From assembly GCA_964373815.1 (NCBI GenBank), contig CAYJWI010000014.1, forward strand, positions 1 to 31,635: DNA of 31,635 nucleotides, in the 5' to 3' direction. Shown here piece after piece: positions 1-6,754 of this stretch; position 1 is the first letter of the stretch, and each line of letters opens with the position of its first letter. This stretch comes from UBA10205 sp964373815. Lineage in GTDB: Archaea > Iainarchaeota > Iainarchaeia > Iainarchaeales > Iainarchaeaceae. The notes beneath the pieces are model-generated. The model did no database searches, was not told where the DNA came from, and saw only the letters and a program-made list of their open reading frames with translations. The position numbers and the translations under genes were made by a program.

Positions 1-3000
1 GCACCCGCTCGTAGCCCCACAGTCGTCGCATACCGTGCACGCCCCGTTGCGCTTAACTTTCATCGAGCCGCAGCCGCCGCACTGGTCGCCCGTGTAGCCC
101 CTGCTCTTGGCCATCTTGATTTTTATCTCCTCTTCGCTCCCCGGCCTGTCGAACTCTTCCATTGTTTTAGGTTTCGAAGTTGGTGGTTCTTGCGCTTGCT
201 CGACGATTTTCTTCTGCTCTCCGAGGGTGTCCTCTGTTCCGCTTATGGGCTTTACGTGGACAAAATCAGTCCTTCCGAGGTATTCGTACCCGAGCACCCT
301 GAAAATGTAATCTATCATGGATGTCGCGTTCTTTATCGTTTCGTGCCCTTTCACTATCCCGGAAGGCTCGAACCTTGTGAAAGTGAATGAATCGACGAAT
401 TCATCGAGCGGAACCCCGTACTGGAGCGCTTTCGAGACCGCTACCGCAAAGCAGTTCATGAGCGCCCTGTATGATGCGCCTTCCTTGTACATGTCAATGA
501 AAATCTCGCCCAATGCTCCGTCGGGATATTCGCCTGTTTTTATGAAAACCTTGTGGCCGCCCACTGTTGCTTCCTGCACAAAGCCGCGCCTCTTTGCCGG
601 AAGGGCCTTCTTCTCGAGCTTTACGCTGATTTTTTGCCGCATCTGCATAGGCCCTATTGTTTCGTCCACGTCCTCGGCATCGCCTAGCCATGCAATCTCG
701 TCTTCGCCAGAAACAGTGTTGAGGGGCTGTGAGAGCTTCGAGCCATCCCTGTAGAGCGCGTTTGCCTTTACCATCAATTGCCATGACTGCAAATAAGCGT
801 CTTTCATTTCCTCAACAGTTGTGTGGTTTGGCATGTTGATTGTCTTGCTGATCGCCCCAGATATGAAGGGCTGCGCCGCCGCCATCATCTTTATATGCCC
901 CATGTGGTGGATGAACCTTTTGCCGATTTTTCCGCACCTGCTCGCGCAGTCGAATGCAGGATAGTGCTCTTCTCTCAAATGCGGCGCGCCTTCGATTGTC
1001 ATTGTGCCGCAGACATAATCATTCGCCCTGCTTATTTCCTCTTTCGAAAACCCGAGTTCTTTTAGCATGTCGAAATCCGCGGAGCTGAACTGCTTTTCGG
1101 TAAACCCCAAGCTCTTGCAGAACTCCTCCCCTAGGCTCCACTTGTTGAAAGCGAACTTCAGCTCGAAGACGTTTGGCAGCTGGGCCTCGACCACCGCGAT
1201 TTTTTCCGCATTGAACCCCTTTGCGCTAAGGGTTTCCTTGTTTATCACCTGGCAGCCGTTGAGTGTTCCGTGGCCTTTTACGTACTTTATGATGTCGCCG
1301 ATTTGGCTTTCAGCATAGCCCATTTTTTTGAGCGCCATCGGAAGAGACTGGTTCACTATCTTGAAGTACCCTCCGCCAGCGAGCTTCTTGAACTTGACCA
1401 TGGCAAAATCAGGCTCGATTCCGGTGGTGTCGCAGTCCATTACAAGCCCGATTGTCCCTGTTGGGGCAATCACCGTGACTTGCGCGTTCCTATAGCCGTA
1501 CTTCTCCCCGAGCGTAAGCGCCCTGTCCCACGCGTCCCTTGCAGCGCTGAGAAGGCTCTTCTGGCACTTCTCCGGGTTTATTCCCACGGGCTTTATCGTA
1601 AGGTTTTCGTACTCGGAGGGCTTTGCATTGTAGGCCGCCCTTCTGTGGTTTCTTATGACGCGCAGCATGTCTTGCCTGTTTGGCTCATAGCGCGGAAACG
1701 GCCCTATCGCTCCTGCCATTTCGGCAGAAGTCGCGTAGGATTCGCCGCACAGAATCGATGTGAGCGCCCCAGCTATCGCCCTTCCTTCATCGGAGTCATA
1801 TGGTATGCCTGCAACCATGAGGAGCGTCCCGAGGTTTGCATAGCCGAGCCCGAGTGTCCTGTAATCATAGCTCTTCTGCGCGATTTCCTTTGAGGGGAAC
1901 TGTGCCATGAGCACGCTGACCTCGAGCACCACTGTCCAGAGCCTCGATGCGTGCCTGTACTCCTCTACCTTGAATTCCCCATTCGCGTCGAGGAAGTGCA
2001 TAAGGTTTATGCTCGCAAGGTTGCATGCGGTATCGTCAAGGAAAAGGTACTCGCTGCATGGGTTGCTCGCGTTTATCCTTCCGTCCTTTGGGCAGGTGTG
2101 CCACTCGTTTATGGTATCGTCGAATTGTATCCCGGGGTCCGCGCAGTGCCATGCGGCGTGCGCTATGTCGTTCCAGAGCTGCCTTGCCTTTACCGTTTTT
2201 GAAGTCTTACCGGTTTTCCTGAACTTCAATTCCCAATTATCATCATTGAGCACGGACTCTATGAATGCATTGCTAACCCTTACAGAATTGTTCGAGTTCT
2301 GGCCGGAAACAGTAAGATAAGCTTCGGAATTGTAATTGGTGTCGAATGTTGGGAAGTCGATGCTCTTCTCGCCCTGCTCTGCGAGCTGGAGGACCCTTAG
2401 GATGTAGTTTGGCGAGATGCTTGCCTTTATGGCTTCCCTTATTTTGAGGCGCAGGGCCTTGTTCTTTCTCGCATCTGTCGATTTGCCTTCATATGCAGCC
2501 CTCATTATTTCATTCAGGAAATAATTTGCGCTCTTGCTTCCCGCAACAAGCGATGCGACTTTCTGCTCCTCCATGACTTTCCATCTCACAAACTTTTCGA
2601 TGTCGGGGTGGTCGATGTCGAGGCAGACCATCTTCGCAGCCCTTCTCGTTGTTCCGCCGGATTTTATCGCGCCCGCCGCCCTGTCAAGCACTTTTAGAAA
2701 AGACATAAGCCCCGAGCTGTAGCCTCCGCCCGAAAGCGGCTCTCCTTCGCCGCGCAGCGAGGAAAAGTTCGTTCCCGTGCCAGAGCCGTACTTGAAGAGC
2801 CTCGCTTCGCGCGTCACGAGGTCAAAAATCCCGCCTTCGTTTACCAAATCATCCTTTAAAGATTGTATAAAGCACGCATGGGCCTGGCTTCTTGTGTAAG
2901 CATCCGCGCTTTTTTCAAGCACGCCGGTATCAGGGTTAACATAATAGTGCCCCTGCGCGGGCCCGTTAATTCCGTAAGCGTTGTAGAGCCCGGTGTTGAA

Positions 3001-3480
3001 CCATTGCGGGCTGTTCGGCGCCGCATACTGGTTTATGAGCATGAACTTTATTTCATCCTCGAACGCGTCTGCATCTTCCTGCGTTGCGAAGTAGCCGTAC
3101 TTCTCTCCCCACCAGCGCCAGGTCTCGGCGAGCCTTGAGACTACCTGCCTCGCGCTCCTCTCGGGGCCCAATAGCTGCTTTCCGTTAGCATCAAGCAATG
3201 GCTTGCCGTACTTGTCGAATTGCGGCACTCCCGCCTTGCGGAAGTACTTTTGCGCTATGATGTCGGTTGCAATCTGCGTCCATTGCTTTGGTATTTCGAG
3301 GTCGCGCATCTCGAAAACAACGCTGCCATCGGGGTTTTTTATGGTGGAAGCCCTGAACTCGTACTCGGCGCTGTCAAGCGCGTCCTTACCTTTTTGGGTA
3401 AATGCCCTTTCAATTGTGAGCCCTTTTGCGTTCTTTGACGTTTTTTGGGCGCCATAGCTATGAGCCCTCTTTTGAGCCAT
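1..3480 (-). CDS. nrdJ: Adenosylcobalamin-dependent (class II) ribonucleotide reductase, 3' end beyond window
   Basis: Reduces ribonucleotides to deoxyribonucleotides with a B12-derived radical. The minus-strand frame stays open from the ATG at 3478-3480 to base 1 (1160 codons, no stop), so the C-terminus lies outside the window. The class II cysteine trio is visible: C203 (in HACFIQSL), radical cysteine C475 (in NPCSEY) and C486 (in TACNLASIN), with the 11-residue spacing between the last two expected for the family. Substrate-site segments GSGTGTNFSSLRG and APTGTIGLVMDCDTTGIEP are intact. The visible end holds CxxC pairs (QCGGCG, CTVCDDCG) like the C-terminal redox or zinc tail of long NrdJ proteins. 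I see no N-terminal ATP cone. The ATG at 3480 is preceded by GGGATGA at SD spacing; an in-frame ATG at 3489 is a less supported alternative. A TATA-like element lies at about 3551-3560. Identity is very secure. Confidence 0.97.
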   Translation of the reverse strand, partial: MAQKRAHSYGAQKTSKNAKGLTIERAFTQKGKDALDSAEYEFRASTIKNPDGSVVFEMRDLEIPKQWTQIATDIIAQKYFRKAGVPQFDKYGKPLLDANGKQLLGPERSARQVVSRLAETWRWWGEKYGYFATQEDADAFEDEIKFMLINQYAAPNSPQWFNTGLYNAYGINGPAQGHYYVNPDTGVLEKSADAYTRSQAHACFIQSLKDDLVNEGGIFDLVTREARLFKYGSGTGTNFSSLRGEGEPLSGGGYSSGLMSFLKVLDRAAGAIKSGGTTRRAAKMVCLDIDHPDIEKFVRWKVMEEQKVASLVAGSKSANYFLNEIMRAAYEGKSTDARKNKALRLKIREAIKASISPNYILRVLQLAEQGEKSIDFPTFDTNYNSEAYLTVSGQNSNNSVRVSNAFIESVLNDDNWELKFRKTGKTSKTVKARQLWNDIAHAAWHCADPGIQFDDTINEWHTCPKDGRINASNPCSEYLFLDDTACNLASINLMHFLDANGEFKVEEYRHASRLWTVVLEVSVLMAQFPSKEIAQKSYDYRTLGLGYANLGTLLMVAGIPYDSDEGRAIAGALTSILCGESYATSAEMAGAIGPFPRYEPNRQDMLRVIRNHRRAAYNAKPSEYENLTIKPVGINPEKCQKSLLSAARDAWDRALTLGEKYGYRNAQVTVIAPTGTIGLVMDCDTTGIEPDFAMVKFKKLAGGGYFKIVNQSLPMALKKMGYAESQIGDIIKYVKGHGTLNGCQVINKETLSAKGFNAEKIAVVEAQLPNVFELKFAFNKWSLGEEFCKSLGFTEKQFSSADFDMLKELGFSKEEISRANDYVCGTMTIEGAPHLREEHYPAFDCASRCGKIGKRFIHHMGHIKMMAAAQPFISGAISKTINMPNHTTVEEMKDAYLQSWQLMVKANALYRDGSKLSQPLNTVSGEDEIAWLGDAEDVDETIGPMQMRQKISVKLEKKALPAKRRGFVQEATVGGHKVFIKTGEYPDGALGEIFIDMYKEGASYRALMNCFAVAVSKALQYGVPLDEFVDSFTFTRFEPSGIVKGHETIKNATSMIDYIFRVLGYEYLGRTDFVHVKPISGTEDTLGEQKKIVEQAQEPPTSKPKTMEEFDRPGSEEEIKIKMAKSRGYTGDQCGGCGSMKVKRNGACTVCDDCGATSGC

Positions 3481-3794
3481 TTTTTTCATCCCGTGAGCTA
3501 TTTTTTTGTGGAATTTTATTTTTATTGCAGGAATTAAACTATCCGGCTTCTTATATAAAAGCCTTTACTCAGCCCGAAAATTTTCGCTAAAAACAAACTT
3601 TAAAGCGACTTTTTGTCATAATTTCAAACTTTTTTGTCTTAAATGTCTTTGCTTAGTTTGCTTTTCAAACTCATTTAGGGCGCCTTATTATGATAATGTT
3701 TTCCTTTTTTGCCGCATTGGGGTGCTTGTAACATTTTTTGCGGGCTTCTTCTTTTAAAATGATTTTCCCAATTTTCCTTCTGAAGGTTTTTTTG
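3481..3794. promoter_or_regulatory. AT-rich divergent intergenic region between nrdJ and thioredoxin
   Basis: About 314 bases without a convincing gene. On the minus strand TTTTATATAA (3551-3560) is a good TATA box for nrdJ and would give a leader of about 45 bases. On the plus strand TTTTAAAAT (about 3751-3759) is placed to start a thioredoxin transcript near 3780. The rest is T-rich on the plus strand without clear repeats. Long open frames here are antisense to thioredoxin or low-complexity and are not supported as genes. Confidence 0.5.
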
Positions 3795-4109
3795 TTGAAA
3801 GAGCTCACTGATTCCGATTTCGAAGGCTTCATCAAGGCCAAGAAGGCCGCCATAATCGATCTCTGGGCCCCCTGGTGCGGGCCTTGCAGGTACTCGACCC
3901 CGATTTTCGAAGAGCTTTCAAAGGATTTTGCAGGAAAGCTCGAGTTCGCAAAGCTAAACATTGACGAGAACCCGGAAACGCCTTCAAAATACGGGATTGT
4001 ATCTATTCCAGCCTTCCTTATTTTCAAGGGCGGAGAACACGTGGGCGAAATCCACGGTGCGATGCCAAAAGACCAGTTCCGCAGGCAGATAGAGGACAAC
4101 CTCGGGTGA
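3795..4109 (+). CDS. Thioredoxin
   Basis: A small cytoplasmic dithiol-disulfide oxidoreductase of 104 residues, the usual thioredoxin length. The active site WCGPC has cysteines at residues 28 and 31, preceded by the typical AIIDLWAP strand. The cis-proline segment SIPAFLIFKGGE and the closing helix are present, so the fold looks complete. I chose the TTG at 3795 because GAAGGT at 3782-3787 is a Shine-Dalgarno-like site 7 bases upstream, and because the in-frame ATG at 3759 falls inside the probable TATA box. An adjacent TTG at 3792 is nearly equivalent. It is divergent from the ribonucleotide reductase gene, so supplying electrons to that enzyme is a reasonable inference. Which thioredoxin reductase recycles it cannot be seen here. 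Confidence 0.93.
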   Translation: MKELTDSDFEGFIKAKKAAIIDLWAPWCGPCRYSTPIFEELSKDFAGKLEFAKLNIDENPETPSKYGIVSIPAFLIFKGGEHVGEIHGAMPKDQFRRQIEDNLG

Positions 4110-4165
4110 CTTTCCTTCCGCCCTTTTAGGGAAAATTCCGCTGAAAACCAGCCTTGCCACTAGAA

Positions 4166-4774
4166 TTAAGCCTTTCTATCTGCGCGAAACCTTTTCTTTG
4201 CTTCCTCAAATTCCCTCTTCAGCGCCGAAGAACCCTTCAAGGCAAATCCAAGTTCGCTGCTATCCCTTACGCCCGCAGTACTAAATTTCAATGACTTTTT
4301 CTTTTTTTGTGCCTTATCCATTCTGCGGATGTTATCTGTTATCGTCTCATAAATGACGACAACCCCTGTTTCACGCCATATTCTCCGTATTACATCAAAA
4401 ACCACTATTGTCTGATTTGGCTTCGCTTTTTTGAAAGCCTCCAGGATAATCTCATATGCCCTGAACGGCTGTAAAATCCTGCCGGTTCTGGCTGGCTTGA
4501 TGCCATGGAACTTTCTTATTCTTGCAACAGTTACCTCCAGAGTCTGTATATTTGCGCCATGCCTATTTGCGATCTCTTTCAAAGGCACAGGAAGGGCCGG
4601 GTGTTTAAGTATGTGCATCTCGACTTCCGCCGCTGCGCTTGCATTCCCAGGTTTCATCGGGGCATGCTTATCGCCCGGCTGATAAAGTGTTCCTCGCTTG
4701 CCCGCAGGAGCCCCAGGCCTTCGAAGCCTTGCCTTTTGAACCGGACTGTGGGCTAATGAGCCATGCCTCTTCAT
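4166..4774 (-). CDS. Basic winged-helix-like protein of unknown function
   Basis: A 202-residue basic protein I cannot assign to a named family. Residues 1-45 are proline-, glycine- and arginine-rich and probably disordered. The middle (about 48-95) has helix-turn-helix character: a conserved-looking HILKHPALPVPLKEIANRHG segment followed by a recognition-helix-like stretch. A second helical block (about 105-150, FRAYEIILEAFKKAKPNQ onward) could be another winged helix. The tail is Lys/Arg-rich. It starts 54 bases after the dus stop on the same strand, so it could be read through from dus. A TATA-like CTTTTATTTC at about 4795-4804 could alternatively give a leaderless transcript. Nucleic-acid binding is inferred from composition and predicted helices only. 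Confidence 0.7.
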   Translation of the reverse strand: MKRHGSLAHSPVQKARLRRPGAPAGKRGTLYQPGDKHAPMKPGNASAAAEVEMHILKHPALPVPLKEIANRHGANIQTLEVTVARIRKFHGIKPARTGRILQPFRAYEIILEAFKKAKPNQTIVVFDVIRRIWRETGVVVIYETITDNIRRMDKAQKKKKSLKFSTAGVRDSSELGFALKGSSALKREFEEAKKRFRADRKA

Positions 4775-4785
4775 GCAAATAAAAA

Positions 4786-4825
4786 GCCCTTCAGAAATAA
4801 AAGCTTGATGGAAACCATCAAGGGC
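4786..4825 (-). terminator. Stem-loop downstream of dus, probable terminator
   Basis: On the minus strand an 8-bp stem, CTTGATGG/CCATCAAG with a 3-base loop (4804-4822), is followed by CTTTTATTTC. An overlapping longer pairing, GCCCTT at 4786-4791 with AAGGGC at 4820-4825, is followed by TTTTTATTTG. It begins just after the dus stop codon. The same T-run may serve as a TATA-like promoter element for the downstream gene. Confidence 0.55.
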
Positions 4826-4828
4826 TCT

Positions 4829-5800
4829 TCACGCAACCGCAACCACAAACCGCCCGAGCGCCTGCTTTATTTCTTCGATGCCCTTCGCTTCCTGTATCTC
4901 GACGCGCGCCTGCTTGGTAAAATCTATCCCCTTGGTGAACTGCACTGCCTTGAGCTTGAGGTCCGAGAGCTTTACCATGTCAAATTCCCTGCAAGCCTCG
5001 AGGTAGTCGAAAAAACCCTGTATTTTCTGCCCCGGCATGGGCTTCCATTCCTCCCGCGAAAGGAGCCACGTGTTTATTTCCCTGAAAATGAAAGGGTTTG
5101 TCATGGCAGCCCTGCCTATCATGCCGAACCGCGCGCCGGTTTCCTGCAGCAATTGCTCCGCCATCCTGCCCGAGTTCACATCGCCATTCGCAACCACGGG
5201 AATCGAGAGCTCTTCTACAATCTGTCTTATCGCCTGCCAATCCGCCTTTCCCATGTACTTCTGCTCCGCGGTCCTTCCATGAACCATTATCGCATCCGCC
5301 CCGGCCCTCTCGATTTCCTTTGCAATCCTCACTGATTCATTGCTCGCCCATCCGAGCCTTATTTTGGCGGTGACAGGCTTTGTAGTCACGCTTTTTATCG
5401 CGCCCACTATTCCGGCGATTTTTTCAGGTGCCTTTAGCAGGGCCGCACCCGCGCCGATGGACACTTCCTTGTGCGATGGGCAGCCGCAGTTGATGTTTAT
5501 CAGCTCGAAGTTTTTCTCGACTGCATCGACCGCCTTGATGAAATCCTTCTCATCGGTGCCGAAGAGCTGCACTCCCACGGGCTTTTCCTCCAGGGTTGTC
5601 TTTATTGTAAAGAACTCGTTGTTCGTGAAAGGGTCGGGGTTGCGCGCTATCTGGGTTGCGTTGATCTGCTCGGTAACCACGAGCCCCGCCCCCTGCTTTT
5701 TGCACATGAGCCTGAATGGGAGCGATGTTATCGCCGCCATGGGGGATAAAAAGAAAGGGCTATCGACCCTTATTCCGCAGAACCGCAAACTGTTAGCCAT
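4829..5800 (-). CDS. dus: tRNA-dihydrouridine synthase family protein
   Basis: An FMN enzyme that reduces uridines in the D-loop of tRNA using NADPH. The 323-residue protein fits the Dus family and begins as a TIM barrel with FFLSPMAAITSLPFRLMCKK. The catalytic-cysteine region appears as ININCGCPSHKEVSIGAGAALL, and the phosphate/FMN-binding parts VVANGDVNS and GARFGMIGRAAMTNPFIF are intact. The HGRTAEQ motif is also typical. CCTTATAAAG at about 5822-5832 on the opposite strand, about 26 bases before the ATG, predicts a leaderless transcript. Which uridine position it modifies cannot be told from sequence. It sits next to the tRNA island, though this may be chance. Family is secure; the subfamily symbol is left generic. 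Confidence 0.95.
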   Translation of the reverse strand: MANSLRFCGIRVDSPFFLSPMAAITSLPFRLMCKKQGAGLVVTEQINATQIARNPDPFTNNEFFTIKTTLEEKPVGVQLFGTDEKDFIKAVDAVEKNFELININCGCPSHKEVSIGAGAALLKAPEKIAGIVGAIKSVTTKPVTAKIRLGWASNESVRIAKEIERAGADAIMVHGRTAEQKYMGKADWQAIRQIVEELSIPVVANGDVNSGRMAEQLLQETGARFGMIGRAAMTNPFIFREINTWLLSREEWKPMPGQKIQGFFDYLEACREFDMVKLSDLKLKAVQFTKGIDFTKQARVEIQEAKGIEEIKQALGRFVVAVA

Positions 5801-5874
5801 TAGAAAAATGGCGCCTATAAACCCTTATAAAGTTACCCAAATTACTTTGTATAAGCCATCAAACTAGTGCTTAG

Positions 5875-5939
5875 TTGCGAAGCAAAGCCGGTCGAGCCCA
5901 AGCGAAGACCGGGTGCCTTGTCAACTGAGGCTTCAGTTG
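5875..5939 (+). repeat. Hairpin series upstream of tRNA-Ser
   Basis: Three inverted repeats precede the tRNA: TTGC-GAA-GCAA at 5875-5885, CCGGTC/GACCGG at 5888-5893 and 5907-5912, and CAACTGA-GGCT-TCAGTTG at 5922-5939. The last is a perfect 7-bp stem whose final G is the first base of the tRNA. A TATA-like TTGTATAAG at about 5848-5856 would start transcription near 5880, placing most of these in the tRNA leader. A structured leader is an inference. The stretch does not itself fold as a tRNA. Confidence 0.45.
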
Positions 5940-6025
5940 CGGGGGTGGCAGAGTGGTCAAATGCGGCGGATTGCTAATCCGTTTCCCGAAAGGGAGCGCG
6001 AGTTCAAATCTCGTCCCCCGCGCCA
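5939..6025 (+). tRNA. tRNA-Ser(GCU), CCA encoded
   Basis: Acceptor stem GCGGGGG (5939-5945) pairs with CCCCCGC (6015-6021), followed by discriminator G6022 and encoded CCA (6023-6025). The anticodon loop TTGCTAA contains GCT, reading AGC/AGU serine codons. The long variable arm TTTCCCGAAAGGGA is the class II signature expected for serine. The T-arm GCGAG-TTCAAAT-CTCGT is intact and there is no intron. It is directly preceded and followed by strong hairpins. Confident call from secondary structure. Confidence 0.95.
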
Positions 6026-6026
6026 C

Positions 6027-6073
6027 CTTTTCTTTTCGTTGACACGAAAAGAAAAGCTGGGCCAAAAGAAAAG
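6027..6073 (+). repeat. Hairpin plus mirror-repeat element A, immediately 3' of tRNA-Ser
   Basis: CTTTTCTTTTCGT (6027-6039) forms a perfect 13-bp stem with ACGAAAAGAAAAG (6044-6056) around a TGAC loop. After an 8-base linker (GCTGGGCC, 6056-6063) comes AAAAGAAAAG (6064-6073), an exact mirror image of 6046-6055. Thus a pyrimidine arm, a purine arm and a mirrored purine arm follow in order. It begins one base after the CCA of tRNA-Ser. Function unknown; see element B for the second copy of this architecture. Confidence 0.75.
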
Positions 6074-6085
6074 TGTCACGTGTTT

Positions 6086-6475
6086 TTACCGAAACCTTCC
6101 GGTCATGTGCACCCTTCTAAACCCGTTGTGCTGGCGGTGCGCAATGTCGATTCCTACCTCGCGCCTTGCCTTCAGCATATTCTCCCGATGCCCTTCGGTG
6201 CTGGCAACCCAGGATTGAAAAATCCCTTCAGCTATTTGATATGGGTGCCAGTGCCCCTCTGCATAACCAGTGTTCTCCGTCCTGCCCTCAAGAAAAGGCG
6301 GGTAAGTGTGCTGCCCCTTGTCAGTGTTGCCAATGACGTGCTCCGAGTGCTGTTTTGCAAAAGCCGAATGCCTCTCATCTAGGCGCAGGGGCGCCTTTTC
6401 CTCGTGTGTCCTGCCGTGCTCCGAGCGGAACCTGTTTACGAGGTAGAGTAGGTGCTGCCTTATGTCCTCGCGCAT
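6086..6475 (-). CDS. CAP (SCP/PR-1-like) domain protein without a signal peptide
   Basis: A 129-residue protein with CAP-superfamily marks in order: the helix with ERHSAFAKQHSEHV (about 35-47), ENTGYAEG (67-74), then SWVASTEGHRENML (88-101), the diagnostic W..S..HR..ML stretch, and VGIDIAH (108-113). CAP proteins are usually secreted, yet this one begins directly with a charged helix (MREDIRQHLL) and has no signal peptide or membrane segment. I chose the ATG at 6475 over a TTG at 6499 because TTTAAA at 6500-6505 is a TATA box about 25 bases ahead, giving a leaderless start. It lies between the two tRNA genes on the opposite strand. Function is unknown; the domain call is fairly firm. Confidence 0.82.
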   Translation of the reverse strand: MREDIRQHLLYLVNRFRSEHGRTHEEKAPLRLDERHSAFAKQHSEHVIGNTDKGQHTYPPFLEGRTENTGYAEGHWHPYQIAEGIFQSWVASTEGHRENMLKARREVGIDIAHRQHNGFRRVHMTGRFR

Positions 6476-6534
6476 GCAAAAAACAACAATCCTGAACAAT
6501 TTAAACCCCGCTGCCCAAAACCCCCGAAAGAGGC

Positions 6535-6580
6535 TTTTTATACTTTAGCCCAAACAATCAGTTAACGGCGGCAATGCCGC
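6535..6580 (+). promoter_or_regulatory. Promoter and leader hairpin of tRNA-Leu
   Basis: TTTTTATAC at 6535-6543 is a good archaeal TATA box, predicting a start near 6566. GCGGC-AAT-GCCGC (6568-6580) then forms a 5-bp hairpin six bases before the mature tRNA. tRNA-Ser in this window also has hairpins just before its 5' end. Confidence 0.55.
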
Positions 6581-6623
6581 AAAAAGCAGGGGTAGCGAAG
6601 CGGTCAAACGCGCCAGACTCAAG

Positions 6624-6706
6624 CGGCCTTTTTCTTTCTCGCGAGAAAGAAAAACCCCGGGGAAAAAGAAAGAGCTTATTTTCCCCCCGATTTAATGGCT
6701 GGAGCG
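6624..6706 (+). other. Archaeal tRNA intron at position 37/38 of tRNA-Leu
   Basis: The boundaries form a bulge-helix-bulge. Outer helix CGGCC (6624-6628) pairs with GGCTG (6697-6701). A 3-base bulge AAG (6621-6623) leads to central helix CTC/GAG (6618-6620 with 6702-6704), and a 3-base bulge CGA (6705-6707) closes onto the anticodon stem. The central helix is 3 bp rather than the usual 4, so a relaxed-specificity splicing endonuclease is likely. The interior is dominated by element B. At 83 bases it is large for an archaeal tRNA intron and too short to encode a protein. Confidence 0.85.
6629..6674 (+). repeat. Hairpin plus mirror-repeat element B, inside the tRNA-Leu intron
   Basis: TTTTTCTTTCTCG (6629-6641) and CGAGAAAGAAAAA (6642-6654) form a perfect 26-base palindrome. 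An 8-base linker CCCCGGGG (6655-6662) separates purine arm GAGAAAGAAAAA (6643-6654) from AAAAAGAAAGAG (6663-6674), its exact 12-base mirror image. The order (pyrimidine arm, purine arm, 8-base GC linker, mirrored purine arm) is the same as element A after tRNA-Ser, though the base sequences differ. Confidence 0.8.
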
Positions 6707-6754
6707 ATCTGGTGGCTTAGTGCCTTCGGCGGTTCGAATCCGCCCTCCTGCAAT

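Larger units (their letters stand above)
6586..6752 (+). tRNA. tRNA-Leu(CAA) interrupted by an 83-base intron
   Basis: Acceptor GCAGGGG (6586-6592) pairs with CTCCTGC (6745-6751), discriminator A6752; CCA is not encoded. The anticodon stem CCAGA (6613-6617) pairs with TCTGG (6708-6712). The anticodon is CAA at 6620-6622, followed by G37 at 6623. The variable arm is long (GGC/GCC stem), as expected for leucine, and the T-arm GGCGG-TTCGAAT-CCGCC is perfect. The interruption lies between 6623 and 6707, the canonical 37/38 position. Splicing would give the 7-base anticodon loop CTCAAGA. Confidence 0.94.

Noticed and set aside
107..3457. Many plus-strand open frames of 60-200 codons
   Set aside because: All are shadows of the minus-strand ribonucleotide reductase, whose motifs are intact across the whole stretch.
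3671..4099. Open frame of 142 codons on the minus strand opposite thioredoxin
   Set aside because: It is antisense to an intact WCGPC thioredoxin over most of its length, and its remainder is low-complexity.
5875..5938. A third tRNA upstream of tRNA-Ser
   Set aside because: There are several hairpins but no T-loop consensus or acceptor pairing on either strand.
6027..6056. Simple intrinsic terminator after tRNA-Ser
   Set aside because: The stem is not followed by a T-run; an A/G-rich mirrored copy follows instead, so a plain terminator does not explain it.
5871..6065. Minus-strand 64-codon frame across tRNA-Ser
   Set aside because: It reads through the antisense of the tRNA and the hairpins; no independent coding evidence.
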